Positions 48,542 through 63,288 of a stretch of 64,000 nt of DNA are shown here, in pieces. Location of the stretch: the NCBI GenBank assembly GCA_964017155.1, contig OZ024866.1, positions 19,053,404-19,117,403 of the forward strand. The letters run 5' to 3'. Within the stretch, counting starts at the first letter, position 1; every line of letters starts with the position of its first letter. Made by a program: the position numbers and the translations under genes. The notes under the pieces are model-generated. The model saw only the letters and a list, made by a program, of their open reading frames with translations. It ran no database searches and had not been told where the DNA came from. Source of the DNA: Oasisia sp. SBJ-2009 (Eukaryota; Annelida; Polychaeta; Sabellida; Siboglinidae).

Positions 48542-48718
48542 GTAAGTATGCAGTGCTGCTGAATATATTCACACAAATATTTAATAATGAAAAACAAAAG
48601 TAATTATTCTGCATCAACATAACTTGAAATTATTAATTTATCCACGTATGTCATAAAATAAATCCACATTTAACATGCGCATGATTGCTCACAGGTGTGC
48701 TCAATAAACGATACAGTT

Positions 48719-48840
<122 letters not shown>

Positions 48841-49480
48841 ACACACAAATAATACTACATTATTGTAATATAATACGGGGATATATACTACACCCATTTG
48901 ACGTCTATTAAATTTGTCCAACAAAAATGGGGACTAGTAATTTTTCAGGGGATGAGTAACATTTCAATATGCCAGTGGATAAACATTTTACGTTCGGCCC
49001 CTGTTTATGCATACTGCTAGGCTAATTTAACGAGGCTAAAATTATAAGTTCTATTCAAACTCGTACATTCATGGGTATATAATAATTTATGGTCTTACCA
49101 CAAATCTACATGCCATTCTAATAAACTGGCATGGTGTTTTTGTGAAATTACAGATAATTACACATACATACATACACTCATTGTTTGGGCTGCGGTATAT
49201 TAGAATTAGAAAGATATTATTTTGGAGCTAACATACATATGTAAGGACATCTACAGTACGCCGTGCTAAATATAGTGAATATTTTTACGTCGTAATTCAA
49301 TTGCTTTATCAAATGTGGTATTACCCCAGATTTACATTTCTTTCGAATAAAGTGGCGCCAACAAACGGGATCTTTGTTACATCCTACATATAGCAGAACG
49401 CATTATTTATTTGTAAAAGGTTTTCGATATACAGTAGTACTTACAATTTTGTGATCACGTGATAAGTATCTAATTGCATA

Positions 49481-49715
49481 TTCCGCGAGATTGACCGTCC
49501 CATCTCGGAATTCCGAAACGGGCAAAGATGGCGGACGTCCAATCTCGAGACTTTATCCCGAGACTGGACGTAACATCTGCTACAGAAAGCAAAATGGCGG
49601 ACAGTCTTGTTACGTCCAGTCTCGGAATAATTGTCAATCTCGAGATTGGACGTCCGCCATCTTGTCCCGTTTCGGAATCTTTCGGAATTCAGAGATGGGA
49701 CGGTCAATCTCGGAA
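49481..49715. repeat. Small inverted repeat of 'aaaatggcggac' / 'caatctcgagattg' modules
   Basis: The left part (49481-49585) and right part (49600-49715) are imperfect reverse complements sharing 'gaccgtcccatctcgg' and 'gtccaatctcgaga'. The same modules occur at 45345-45410 and 47270-47395. Rich in short self-complementary words. Confidence 0.75.
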
Positions 49716-50188
49716 TACTGCGTATAGCGTGGTAGCTTTCATATGATTGGCCGTAACTGACCAGTTATCATGGCCGGGACAGATGGACAAGTGTCGGCCG
49801 ACCTGTCAACTCGGTCCTGATCGAGACATACATCAGGCCCGATTATTAGACAACTCGGTCCCTGTTGGGGGGGGGGGGGGGGGGGGGCAGTCATTTCAAC
49901 ATCGATTGTTTCTCGTTCCGAGTAATCTACATGCAGGTCTTATATATTTTGTAATTTGTATTTTATAAGTGGTATAATATGAATGTAATATATGTCGGTT
50001 TTCAAATGTCTTAATCCAAGGACCACACTGGACACAAATATATGTGCATGTTCTTGCCTCATCCTTGTATATTATGTTCTCTATATAAAAGTTATGTATG
50101 TGCAAGATTACATGTATATTGAATAGGCCAACAATATCCTACATACATTAATTTATCACAAAAATGTGTGACTGTAAAGGGCAGCGTT

Positions 50189-50614
50189 CAAGGTTGGCGT
50201 TGATTTAATCAAATTGATTAAATCATCGATTAAATCATTGATTTAATCAACATGAAAAAATCAAGATATTGATTTTTTCGATTTTGTTCAGATGATCTTA
50301 AAGTTATGCTAATGTTGCGTGCTACTACCAGTTGATTTAACAGTATATATTTTTAAATAAAGTTTAAATTTGTACATATATAACAACTTTGCTTTAATTC
50401 TTTAGAAATGCTAAGAATTAAATGTTCAGCCTATTAGGTATATTATGATATTCCATACTTTTATTTATTTTCCGAATTACATATTATTTCTTATGATTGT
50501 CGGAATGTTGAAAAAATCGAATAAATCGATTTAAACGAAAAAATCCGATTTAATCGAAGAAAATCCGATTTATTCGATTTATTCGAAAAAAATCATTATT
50601 GTTTTCCAACCCTT
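50189..50614. mobile_element. hAT-like MITE with 7-8 bp target duplication and known empty site
   Basis: Ends CAAGGTTGG and CCAACCCTT(G) are inverted repeats. The target GCAGCGTT flanks both sides (50181-50188, 50615-50622). The paralogous locus near 47838 reads acagcgttatacgac without insertion. The interior consists of 'gatttaatcgat' and 'aaatccgattta' words. An 8-bp duplication and a C-A-rich terminus are typical of the hAT superfamily. No ORF. Confidence 0.85.
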
Positions 50615-50821
50615 GCAGCGTTATACGACACATTTGACAAGAATGATTTTAGTTCTACGTACGTACCCCTTTTAGTACTAAGCGTACCTAAATATTATTA
50701 ATCTATGCAATTTACACGTGGACACGATCATTTAAAAGGTATCATAACGATTATATTTCAAGAAAGTAGCCTAAGGCTAGGCCGTCAAATTCACCCCTGA
50801 TTAAAGACATCCAAAGCCGAG

Positions 50822-51840
50822 AAGGAGCATAAGCCATAACACGCAGTTTTGCGTACTTATGAAGAGGGCACTGTAATCGTCATGTGTGTCCACCATTGAA
50901 TCATGCGCACACGGCGGAGTAAAGGAAGGAAACCGTACATATTTTTGTACATGTACATTGCAAAATGTTACATTACGTGAAAGTGCACAGGAATGTGCAT
51001 ATGATGGTAACTTAATATAGATATGCAGTTTTTGTTTCATTTTCCGCTTTTAGAAAAAGAAGGAACAAGCGATAATAAATGATAGCACTGTTAATTCTGT
51101 GTTAAAGAATCTCGTCGTCGAAAGTCATTCTGTCAATTGTAGACGTCGTTTTTTAGGATTCCCTTCTTCCACACGGCAACGGATGCAGTGTTCAAACATG
51201 AAGCAACAGCTGCTAAATTAGTACACACGCATGTGAGGGGTATCTTTACTTTACTACGATCGTTTCATAACAAATTGACGTTACATATTTAATATAATGA
51301 TGCGCATGTGACGTATGATATCGCGTAGCCGCCCATCGCCCATACTAGGTACATCAGACAAATATGTCCAATTTCATTCAGATTTCACCATATTTTCATA
51401 GCAACTAAACACAAATAAGTTGGTATAACTTATTTATTTCATTAAATGGGCTATATTAGGTCTGCATATTCTTACAAAATGCACTCTTTAGGTGTTTGAC
51501 TTTGGATAGCAATTCAGGCGAATGATTGATCATCGTTTTAAAAACAATCGGCCGTGTGAGAATTTGTTTTCTTTTCTATTCATAATGATATCAGACAATT
51601 AATGATGCCTCCACCATTAATATTGCACGTCTAGAAAATTAGAATAGGATAAAATATGTCAAAAGGAGCCAAATGGTAACTACTTGTACATTTAAATACA
51701 CTTACACATGGAATGACTCGAGATCTGTTGACATGACTAAATGACCTCCCAATTAGGGAGTTGTTAACCCGGTTCGTTAACCAGTACCGACATAACACAT
51801 ATACCTGGGGTAGGTAACTAAAATAGTTTGTTTAATGTCC
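50822..51840. other. One-kilobase insertion of unknown nature
   Basis: Present only in copy 2 of the duplication, between 'catccaaagccga' and 'tacatagtgcagaac'. No terminal repeats or ORF motifs are recognised. Confidence 0.5.
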
Positions 51841-52220
51841 TGTTACATAGTGCAGAACTACCTCCAGTACCCCTTCGCTAAGTGTACTCATATGCTGTAT
51901 TTAAAATGTTATAACAGTTTTACATTTATTACATCAAAATTACACGTACACATAATTTCAGTATACATCAGGCATTTAGAAGAACCTACAACAACAACAA
52001 CCTTGAATAGTAAGTATGCAGTGCTGCTGAATATATTCACAAAAATATTTAACTAATTAATACATGAACATGCGACAGTAAATATCATAATGAAAAAACA
52101 AAAGTAATTATTCAGCATCAACATAACTTGAAATTATTAATTTATCCATGTGTCATAAAAAAAATCCACATTTAACATGCGCATGCATGCTCACAGGTAT
52201 GCTCTATAAACGATACACTT

Positions 52221-52337
<117 letters not shown>

Positions 52338-52797
52338 ATACTACACTGTTTATGCATATTGCCAGGCTAATTTAACGAGGCTAAAATTATATAAGTTCTA
52401 TTCAAACTCGTACATTCAGGAGTATATAATAATTTATGGTCTTACCACAAATCTACATGCCATTCTTATAAACTGGCATGGTGTTTTCGTGAAATTACAG
52501 ATAATTACACATACATACACTCATTGTTTGGGCTGCGGTATATTATAATTAGGAAGATATTATTTTGGAGCTAACATAAATATGTAAGGACATCTGTAGT
52601 ACGCCAAGCTAAATATAGTGAATATTTTTATGTCGTAATTCGCTTTATCAAATGTGGTATTACCCCAGATTTACATTTCTTTCGAATAAAGTGGCGCCAA
52701 CGAACGGGATCTTTGTTACATCCTACATATAGCAAAACGCATTATTTGTTTACTGGGGCCAAGAGTTAGACAAAGGCCGAGTCATGTTAAAAGTTGA

Positions 52798-54382
<1,585 letters not shown>

Positions 54383-54386
<4 letters not shown>

Positions 54387-56194
54387 CATAATTAATATAA
54401 TATTATACATGATAAAACATTATAATAAAGAATAATATATTAAATTATATATGTTATTTAATATTATTTAATATATATTTAATATGTAAATATATACAAT
54501 AATTACATACGTATATACGTACGTATATATAATAAACATAATAAGTATATCATTATTATATACACATATATTAAAATTTGGCTTTGGTTTTGCAGGTCGT
54601 GATATGTCTGGGGAGCGCTAATGTATTGCTCACGCCCAGTGACATCGGCTTATTTACCGCGACTCGACGACATTAAACTTATATAAAACACAATTAAAAA
54701 AATGACATCCGACTTCGTTTTAGCACACAGATCGAAAAAACGTGGTAAAACAGTTTTGAAAAGGCCCTAACAATTTAGGCCAGTTAACTGGAAAATTACC
54801 GACGTTTTAGTTCGTTCCAGCACGTCTAAACTGCGTACCGCAAAACAGACAGTGTCATCAAATAATAACAATTTATCTCAGCAGTTCGCGCGTATATCGA
54901 AGTTTCACTGGCAAGCGTCAACATCTTGAAATCACAAATACATGCGATTTCGTGGCGTCGAGCTCCATTTCCTGAGGCTGTATTGCTTTTTATAATCGTC
55001 ACGAGCCTGCCACGCGCCCTGTTCACACCCGTTGAGCCACGTGCCGCAGTTTTCAGATCAACAAATTTACCAGCGCGGCATCTATTACGCGTTACAATAA
55101 ACTAATCGGTGGTTTAGTTCGTTCGTTTCAACTCGATTTACCTAGTCACCAACAGTAAACGATTATTCCAATGTGCTTTTGTTTTGTGACGCATACAAGG
55201 ACATAATGTTGGTAAAAATAATGTCTCCATAAATTTTGCTAAAATCCGTATCAAAATGGAGTACGGCCGTATCAATTAATAAATCGCCAAAATCCGTATC
55301 GGATACGGGTAATCCGTATCATGTGGCATGTCTGCCTGTTTTGTTGGAAATAATATTTTGCGTATGATCTGTACCCAAGATACGAGCGATAATAACATAC
55401 ATCCGGGTCAGTGGGCAAGAAATAGGTTATCAAGCATGCGCAGTGAGAAGTCAACATTACGGAGGGATGGGTCAAGTTGTTATTCGGGTTGACTTTGTTT
55501 GCTTTTAATTGATCATTGTTTTTATTAGTATCAAAACGCCATCAGATAAGGACAAATAAACAGTAGCCGAAGTAAGTATGCAATGACAGTACAGTCGCAG
55601 ACAGGTAGCGTTATAGGCTATCACTATGAAAATAAATGTGGGAGCAATACCGAGACCTGAGGCTGAGGCTGATCGCCTTCCTAGTTCTAGAGACTAGATT
55701 ACAGACCAGAGTAGAGACAATAGACCAGTTATCACCCTGCCCCGTGGTCGTGCAACACCAACGTTCGAATTGGAAACTGTGGCAATGTTGTTTAGTCACA
55801 ATATCAGTATATTATCTTTGGGAAGACAGAAACAGTCCGGATACATTTATAAAACAGTCTTACTGTTACAACTTACATGTCATCGGGCTGAAACGTGGGG
55901 AGGGCCATCTGTTTCCATCTAAACTACTAACTAGTCTAAAAACTCAGACTAACTACTAAGCACAGTCCACACACGTTTGCGGCCATCTGTATCACTTAGT
56001 ACATGACTTCAATCAACACAACGACTCAGTCTCATTTGTAACTGTCAACAAATGTACTCTTCCTGTTCATCATCCACTTTTCATTGGCTATTTCCCACAT
56101 GTCACTGTTATGTGGGCTTGGTCTTGGAGATGTGGTGCTTGAATAAACTGCAGTGTGTTGTTAATATAATGGGGAAGTTAATGACTATGTTGTT
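54383..56194. other. Spacer
   Basis: AT-rich to about 54580, then mixed composition. An open stretch at 55636-55959 has no recognisable motif or splice context. No supported gene. Confidence 0.4.
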
Positions 56195-56199
56195 AATAC

Positions 56200-57080
56200 C
56201 AGGGTTCGAATTTAGCGGGGGGGCCTGCTGGCCCCCCACATTTACTGACGGGCCCCCAGATGTTCAACTCTGAGGGCCTGACTGGCCCATAGATAAGAAA
56301 ATGTCATTATTCACTTTACCAGTAAATGATGCTGACTGTGCCTGGGGTGGGGGTCTGGGTGAAAATTGATTAACAAGGGGTTGCTGAGGTGGACAAACCT
56401 GTCAACTAGGCCAGGAAAAAAGAACTAATGACCTAGGATTGTGTTACTAGTACTAGACCAGATCTGTAGTAGACAGGTCTTAGACATTTATAATCTACTA
56501 TGAAGTCATACGATGTCAGTAAACTGTCATTCTCCGTAATGCTGTGGCAGTAGGTATATACGCATCAATCCTTTGTTTAAACAATTTATGGCCAATACTG
56601 TTTTAAGGTACACAAATGGCAGTAAAAATGTAAAAGATGAATGAAGAAGACAATAAAACACAGTCAAAATAGCCTGGAGAGTCTAGCCAGGTTTGTCAGT
56701 AAGTACTCATAGCCCAGCATTGGGCTTCGACAGTCCACAATATATTTTTGATATGTAAGTGACGTAAGAGACAACACGGGGTAAAGAGTTATTCAGTACC
56801 AATAAGGCAATCATCAAAAATAGTAAACGTGGTTAAAAAGAGAAATATTAAGATAACTATGATATGGTGTTACATTTCATGATGAGCTAACATATGCTTT
56901 ACTTCCAACCAGTGGAAAAATTCAATGTTGTTTGTGAATTGTGTGGAATAAAGTTATAGCTACAATACAACTTAAACATGGATTTGTTGCATGGCCCCCA
57001 CTTTTTGTGTCGGGCCCCTAGATTTTGAAAAGTGGGGGCCCGGCTGGCCCCCACTCATTTTAGGCTAAATTCTAACCCTG
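56200..57080. mobile_element. MITE with CAGGGTT..AACCCTG ends
   Basis: Inverted ends CAGGGTTCGAATTTAGC (56200) and complement of CAGGGTTAGAATTTAGC (ending 57080), each followed by a G-run / GGCCCCC block. The 5-bp sequence AATAC flanks both sides (56195-56199, 57081-57085). The interior has no transposase. The ends resemble hAT-like MITEs, but the visible duplication is shorter than 8 bp. Confidence 0.7.
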
Positions 57081-57420
57081 AATACAAATGTACCTTTTTC
57101 ATAAAAATGTGGAGAAATGTAGCAAAACATATCCATACATACTCCCTAGAACACTTATTCGTGGTGTGTTATATAACTTATGTTATACAAATAAATTGTC
57201 ACTGTCAGAAAAGTTTGTTTTAGTGAAACACTTGTAAACGATTTCTTTATGAAAATGCACATGCTTGCAAAAAAGCAGTAGCGATAGATCTTGCAAAATT
57301 GAAATGCACAGGGAACCAGTACTTACTAACAGTACAGTCCTGACTAGCAGGGTACTCCATGCAGACAACTCACCAAGACTTTTCAGATAAACAGCATGGA
57401 GACAACTCACCAAGACTCTT

Positions 57421-58246
57421 CAGATAAACAACAGAGTGCAGCAAGGATGCTTATTGTCACCAATCCTTTTTCTGTTGACCATTGACTGGGTCATGAAAAG
57501 GTCCACAGACCAGAGAAGAAACAGAATTCAGTGGAAGCCATGGAAGATAACTGATGACCTAGGCATTGCAGATGACATTGGCCTGCGGTTTCACGATTAG
57601 CAACAGATACATCATACAAGATAAGAAAACATACACATCTTTGAAAATACCCTTCAAGTCTTCAACATCCATAAAAGGTAATAAAAGCCCTTTGCATCTA
57701 CACGGAAATTCATCTACACCAACAACAGAGAAGAAATGACACTACAAGTACAAGGCAGTGCCTTTGAAGAAGTAAAAGCCTTTACATACCTTGGAAGCAT
57801 TATAGACAAACATGGAGGAACAGATGCCGACATGAAAGCAAGAATAACCTTTCTAAAACTCATGAACATCTGGCATACCAAAATCATTACCACCCACACC
57901 AAGATCAGACTCTTCAACTCCACTGTCAAATCTGTCCTATTTTATTTGTCTGAGACTTGGACAACAAGGGAAACAACCAAGATACTGCAGACCTTCAGCA
58001 ACAACTGCCTGAGAAGAGTAGTTCAGATTCATTGGCCAGATAAAATCTGAAACATAAATCTGCAACAGAGGACCAGCCAACATCCTGTAAAAGAAGAATC
58101 AGGAAAAGGAGATGGGGATTGCTTGGACACATGCTCCAGAAAACAAACACTGGGGGTCACCAAACAAATGCTCTCGTATAGTGAAAGAAAAGAAGAGGTC
58201 GACCAAGACACACCTGTCACTGAGAACTTATAGAAGCAGACACAAG
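57421..58246 (+). mobile_element. Degenerate LINE reverse transcriptase with C-terminal region
   Basis: From about 57428 the frame reads VQQGCLLSPILFLLTIDWVM, then ITDDLGIADDIGL (catalytic box changed from the usual FADD to IADD), stops, and at 57736-58050 FEEVKAFTYLGSIIDKHGGT, LFNSTVKSVLFYLSETW and NNCLRRVVQIHWPDKI. This is the order of an RT palm, thumb and C-terminal domain in endonuclease-RT LINEs. Stops in the middle and further frameshifts make it inactive. Clade not assigned. Confidence 0.82.
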
Positions 58247-58249
58247 CTT

Positions 58250-58345
58250 GGTCTACAAGGATTATCTACACATGGTCTACAAGGACCATCTACACATGGT
58301 CTACAAGGATCGTCTACACATGGTCTACAAGGACCATCTACACAT
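58250..58345. repeat. Four copies of a 24-bp repeat
   Basis: Unit ggtctacaaggaccatctac plus acat, four times with one to three changes. It lies inside the decayed LINE end, and the length of 24 keeps the frame. Confidence 0.93.
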
Positions 58346-58379
58346 GGCAGCAGCGTCATAAAAATAAAGAGTTAGACGG

Positions 58380-59835
58380 GGAAGCTAAAAAGCAGTTGTT
58401 GCCAGGCATAAGTGACAAGTGGGTGCTTGTCTATAGTGTTTAGTATAACATACAATATTGGACTTTTTGTATTTTTTGGTAAACATATGTTTTATGCATA
58501 GACCTGTCCAGTGTCTACCCATCATTTGGACGGGTAAAACCCATTGTTGACAGGTCAAACTATCACTGGACTGGTGGTGGTAAAAAGATAAGCACCAAAA
58601 CAACGTCTTCAAGTATAATAGATATTGTCAGTCATGCATTGAAAATATGTGTCACATATATGTTTAGTTTATTTCCCGTCATGATGCACATCTCAGTTGA
58701 CTTGTAATTGTACGTATATGAATTAACATGCACATATCCACCAACGTGTGTGACTGGCAATAATTTTGTCTTGCATAAAGCCCTGTTTTGCTATATTGAA
58801 TGGGTGTCGATGCAAACCCATATTTTGTACTCAAGTAACATTAGTGGACTAACAGCCCCAGTCTGCACCTGCTGTGGGCCACTGGTGAGACCACTCATTT
58901 TATTTAACTGACCAGTCCTGTTGCAGCTTTCACACAATTTGGCTGTATTTCTCGTCATCTTGTAAAAATAACCAGAGAAAATGCCAATTAGGTGATTATG
59001 GTGAAGACAGTAAGCAGTGTTTATGATTCACCACACAACATTTCATTAATGACTTCAGGGCCTCTTGTAGCATTTTTAGTATTTAAATTTGGTATCTTTA
59101 TTTCAGACTTAGCTACTTTTAACTTGGTCAGTCACTGGTCAGCTATCATAATAAAAATATTACTATTAAATGCACAAATGTAGGAAACAAAGATATAACA
59201 GTTAACACTATCACAACAATAAAAATATTTCAATTAGTCAACGCAGTGCATGAGTAACCTATTACTTTGCTTGGGGGGGGAGGAGGGAGAGTTCTTAGAA
59301 AGAAAGAGACTGCGGTGGCCCTTGAAAGAAAGACAGTGTAAGAAAGATAGACTGTAGAGAGATAGATCACAAGATGGGAAATGTAAACATGGTTATGTTT
59401 ACATTGCTGCAAGAGCAAAACACATGTTTGCCAAGTCACCCGTGCTTGCCTGTGTGTGTCAGCCGTGTGAGGAGAGAGTAGGTCCCGCAACAGTGTGTTT
59501 GTGGACCTGGCTGACTGTCAGCAAATATGATCTTCACTGTGCGGTATTATATGTCAAATCACTGAGCCATCTACAGCAGCACCTACTGAATCATGTGACT
59601 AGCACTGTCATGTGACTGGCACTGTCATGTGACTGGCAGTGTCATATGGACACATCACACCAGTGCACAAGGGCTCTTGGTTTAATCACTAAAATGGTGG
59701 ATTAAATTATTCTGAAATGAGTTCGGTGATTTACTTGATACAATGCTTGGAGGTTGGTAATTCCACTCTTATTGTGTTTGGGAAAAAGTTGTTTCCGTGT
59801 GTATTTACAGTGTCTCAATTTCATGTTTACATATA
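58380..59835. other. Spacer upstream of the NEDD4-like gene
   Basis: No exon or element recognised. A region of short repeats ('gtcatgtgactggca' x3, 59607-59645) lies about 300 bp before the first exon. Promoter and 5' UTR of the NEDD4-like gene may lie here. Confidence 0.35.
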
Positions 59836-59949
59836 ATGAATGCGTTTGATATAGTGATCTATCGGGACATCAATAAGGTATGTAGCCATAATTTAGTAAT
59901 CATTTAATCTTCTTATTTCTTAATATATTACAATTTGTCATAATTACAG

Positions 59950-62900
59950 ATGCCAACTCGGATGCTTCACATGAAGGTGATTGGAGGGGTCCACTTGGCA
60001 AAGAAAGACATCTTTGGTGCAAGGTACGGTAACAGCTAGGAAACTTTCATAAAGTTGTTCCGACTTGCCAGTGAGTCGATTATATTTTAAATATTGCAAG
60101 TAAGGCTGGGACAAAATTTGATTCATATTCTAAATTTTGAATATTCAGGTCTTTTCCCACTACTCTATACGATTCGAAAATTCAAAGCTATAAAACAAAT
60201 ATCGCTCGTATGTTTTTCTTAATGTCATCCACTGCAAAATTGGTCCTAGGCGATCTTTTGCATTGTTTTACTTTATAACTGCCAAACTACTCCTCACATA
60301 TCTTATTTACATATATAAACACTAGGCTACAAAATAAAATCACTAACATTATAACAAATTAGCTTCACAAAACAGACTTGCGTAAAACATGCGGGCAACA
60401 AAGTGTCGTTGTCGGTACTACGTGTAGCTTACCATAATATCAGTATTGTATCGAGGGGTCTTTAGGTAGCAGTGTTGGGTTAAGTTTAGGATTAGTTAAA
60501 GTTAGCGTAGTGCGATAACTTACCCTATATTACGGTAACCGTCAAGCTACGCATAGACAGTTTACCCACTGTAGGTCATGTAACAAGTTTGTTTTGTTAA
60601 TTTTATTCTTTACAGGAATTTGAATGAGTTTATTTTGTATATGTGCACAAGGTATGTGAGGGGAAGTTTGGTGGCTGTATGAAGTTGTTTTCATGGTTAA
60701 GTCAAAAAGTAAACAAAATGATCAATGGCAGTGATGTGGGTGGCCACGATGCCTATATCTCTGGCTCAGACTCGTGCCCGTGGCCACAGGATACACCGCA
60801 TTCTGGCAAGACACCTCAATACCATTTAATATTCTAATCATATTCGAAACCACTGAATATTTGTATTCAATTCAGTTCGCATTTGAAATTTCAAGGATAT
60901 TCAAATCGAGTAAGATTCCATATTCGTCCCATCCTTAATTGGAAGTTGCATTTATGGAAAATGGTTTACATTTGGATTGACTAAAATATGAAGATTGTAT
61001 AGTACATGCATATTGTTAATGTTGAAAATAATTAAGATTTTGTAAAGAATTTATAGGAATACAGATATTTATGTATTGCTTTGGTAGAGCAAGGGTGTCT
61101 GGCCCACTGTCCAGAATAACCCAGCCTAGTAATGACATATACATGTATGTATGGCAGGACGTGTTGACAGAAAATACGGGAACATTTTAATCAGTGTTTA
61201 TGTTTTAGATTAATGTATAGATAATTTACATACCCAGATTTAGTAAATGTTTTAATTTTACATTAATTTATATAATTTACAGAGGTTTAGTACTATACAT
61301 CTATAAGAGTGTTTAATTTTTTATTTATGTGATTTATATAATTTACATACAAAGGTTTACTAGTGTACATCTTAAACCAAATTTTAATTTGATTTATATT
61401 AATTTAGATAATTTACATTTATATTTTAATACATTTATTATATGTCTTGTACAGCGCATCGAGCCACCACGCACAGGCATTAGCGCTATAGAAAAACAGT
61501 TTTATTATTTACATCAAAGAGTATTGTATTATTTAATATACAACATATATATCACAGTCATAATGTGTAAGAACATTGGGACATTGAGAGTGCATCCTTG
61601 TTTTATGTAGATTTATGGGTCTGGTTTTAGGGTATGTATACATGAATTGTGATAGAATCACGCCATAATCTGAAGCCGGACCATCTGTTATTTAGGCTTC
61701 CGTGATTGCAACACAAAATTGTTCAAGTAAAGCAGTCAAGTGGACGAATGAATGTGCTTGGCCTTACACTTGACTCAATTATCTATTATTAATAGACAGA
61801 TTAGTCAAAGAACTTTAATACTACACCAGTGTGTGACTATGTATTGCAAACAGTGTATACTATCTTTACTTAGTTCAACTTGGTTGCAGTGATCCCTATG
61901 TTCAAATTACCATCGACAAAGGCTGGCCTTTAGAAGAAATTCGAAAGAGCACACGAACAATCAAAAAGGTAAGTTTGACTTGTAACTGGTTTTTTTAGCA
62001 CATGTGTGCTTATATTGATAAGAACAAAACCCTGAATCATATTAATAATTACATGTCCAATTGCATATGTATATTAACACATGCACACTGATGACTAAAA
62101 TATTGAAATGAGTACAATCACCATGGTAGCATTTAATAGCTCATTTATCCCATTCATATGTCATTTTCTGCTACAAGGAATATTCTTTTAATACCTGAGT
62201 TGTGTTCTCTACTCTTCTCTAGTCTCTACATATCTGGTACTTCGTGTTTAGAAATACATGTGTATATCAATATTCACCAGTTACAATGTAGACTAATTAT
62301 ATTTGGTCATCTCCCATTTCATACCCCTGTTTAATTAGTCTTAGTTACTGCTATTATTTGCTCTGAGTGTTAACTCGTGATTTTCAGACGCTGAATCCAC
62401 AATGGAATGAGGAATTTGTGTTCAAGGTGAGACGCATTCCTTCTTCACCTCTAGGAGATACATCTTTACTGGTCTTCTACATGTCATGTTTACCCTTCGG
62501 GATACATAAATAACATTGTCAAAAGTTATGCTTCATGCATGCTGTTCATACTAGTTCATTGTATTATCATATTCCTCATTCAGTTATCACCAAATAACTT
62601 TACGACTTACATCGAACAGTAGTTGATTAACAGAAATAACCCATATAAATTACTTATTGACCATATTGAAATGTACTTAGTAATATAATTTTAACCAATG
62701 TCTAAAGTGACATTACTGATATATGTAAAGGCAAGTTCTTATATAGCGCAATATCCAGTCCTCAGGACCGTTCAAAGCGCTTTACACTTTACTTCCCCGA
62801 CAGACCTGTTCACTCAGACACCATCTCGGCTTCTCTGGGAAGCATCCAGCCATATGCTACAATTAATGCGCGGAGGCTGCTCGTACACATATCCACCACT

Positions 62901-63156
62901 GTCTACAGCCAGGTACTCATTTATTCAGCTGAGTGAACTGGAGCAATGTGGAGTGAAAAAACTTGCCCAAGGTTTTAACACCGCAGCCAGGATTCGAACC
63001 CGGTTCTCGTAGTCGAGAGTCCGAAGCTCTACCCCTGAGCCACTGCGCTCTACATATATGTGTAGCAGTTTAGCTTGTTGTTAATGTTATGATACATTTC
63101 AGGTAAACCCAAGACGGTCTACGGTGCTGTTGGAAGTATTTGATGAAAACCGTGTG
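59950..63156 (+). CDS. NEDD4-type HECT E3 ubiquitin ligase, N-terminal C2 domain exons (partial)
   Basis: Four exons with consensus borders: 59950-60023 (phase 0 to 2), 61890-61968 (2 to 0), 62388-62426 (0 to 0) and 63103-63156 (0 to 0). They read MLHMKVIGGVHLAKKDIFGA, SDPYVQITIDKGWPLEEIRK, TRTIKKTLNPQWNEEFVFK and VNPRRSTVLLEVFDENRV. LAKKDIFGASDPYV, TLNPxWNEEF and LLEVFDENR are signature C2 segments of NEDD4/NEDD4L. Known function: Ca2+/phospholipid-binding C2, WW domains that bind PY motifs, and a HECT ligase that ubiquitinates membrane proteins. The remaining C2, WW and HECT exons must lie beyond 64000. An ATG directly follows the first acceptor; an upstream short frame (MNAFDIVIYRDINK, 59836-59877, donor gtatgt, phase 0, 72-bp intron) may supply an alternative N-terminus. 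The first C2 aspartates (DIF.., SDP) are present. Confidence 0.87.
60101..60937. mobile_element. hAT-like MITE in intron 1 of the NEDD4-like gene
   Basis: Inverted ends TAAGGCTGGGACAAAAT and complement of TAAGGATGGGACGAATA. The flanking 8-mers are ATTGCAAG (60093-60100) and ATTGGAAG (60938-60945), an 8-bp duplication with one change. Near the ends are words such as 'gaatattc' and 'attcgaaa'. No transposase. Confidence 0.7.
61436..61515 (+). repeat. SINE/LINE-type tail remnant
   Basis: 'ttgtacagcgcatcgagc' ... 'cattagcgctatagaaaaac' followed by a T/A-rich end: a common 3' tail of interspersed repeats in invertebrates. Intronic (intron 1 of the NEDD4-like gene). Confidence 0.45.
62729..63050 (-). 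mobile_element. tRNA-derived SINE
   Basis: The minus strand begins with a tRNA-like head: A box GTGGCTCAGGGGTAGAGC and B box GGGTTCGAATCC spaced as in tRNA genes. A unique body follows ('ttgctccagttcactcagct', 'tggatgcttcccagagaagc') and a tail 'aaagcgctttgaacggtcct' ... 'gcgctatataagaacttgcc'. Typical internal Pol III promoter. It lies in intron 3 of the NEDD4-like gene, antisense to it. A related, more diverged copy is at 43870-44110. Confidence 0.88.
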
Positions 63157-63221
63157 GTTAGTACACATGGCATCTTGTGGTTTAATCATGATATATCTAA
63201 TTTGATATTATGCTACACACT

Positions 63222-63288
<67 letters not shown>

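Noticed and set aside
48346..48603. 85-codon ORF partly shared with the duplicate at 51835
   Set aside because: Indels change the frame between the copies; only the small splice-bounded segment inside is noted, with low confidence.
55636..55959. 107-codon ORF
   Set aside because: No recognisable motif, no splice context and composition like the surrounding spacer.
62990..63050. Functional tRNA gene
   Set aside because: A and B boxes are present, but the sequence continues into a SINE body and tail and the acceptor stem is not evident.
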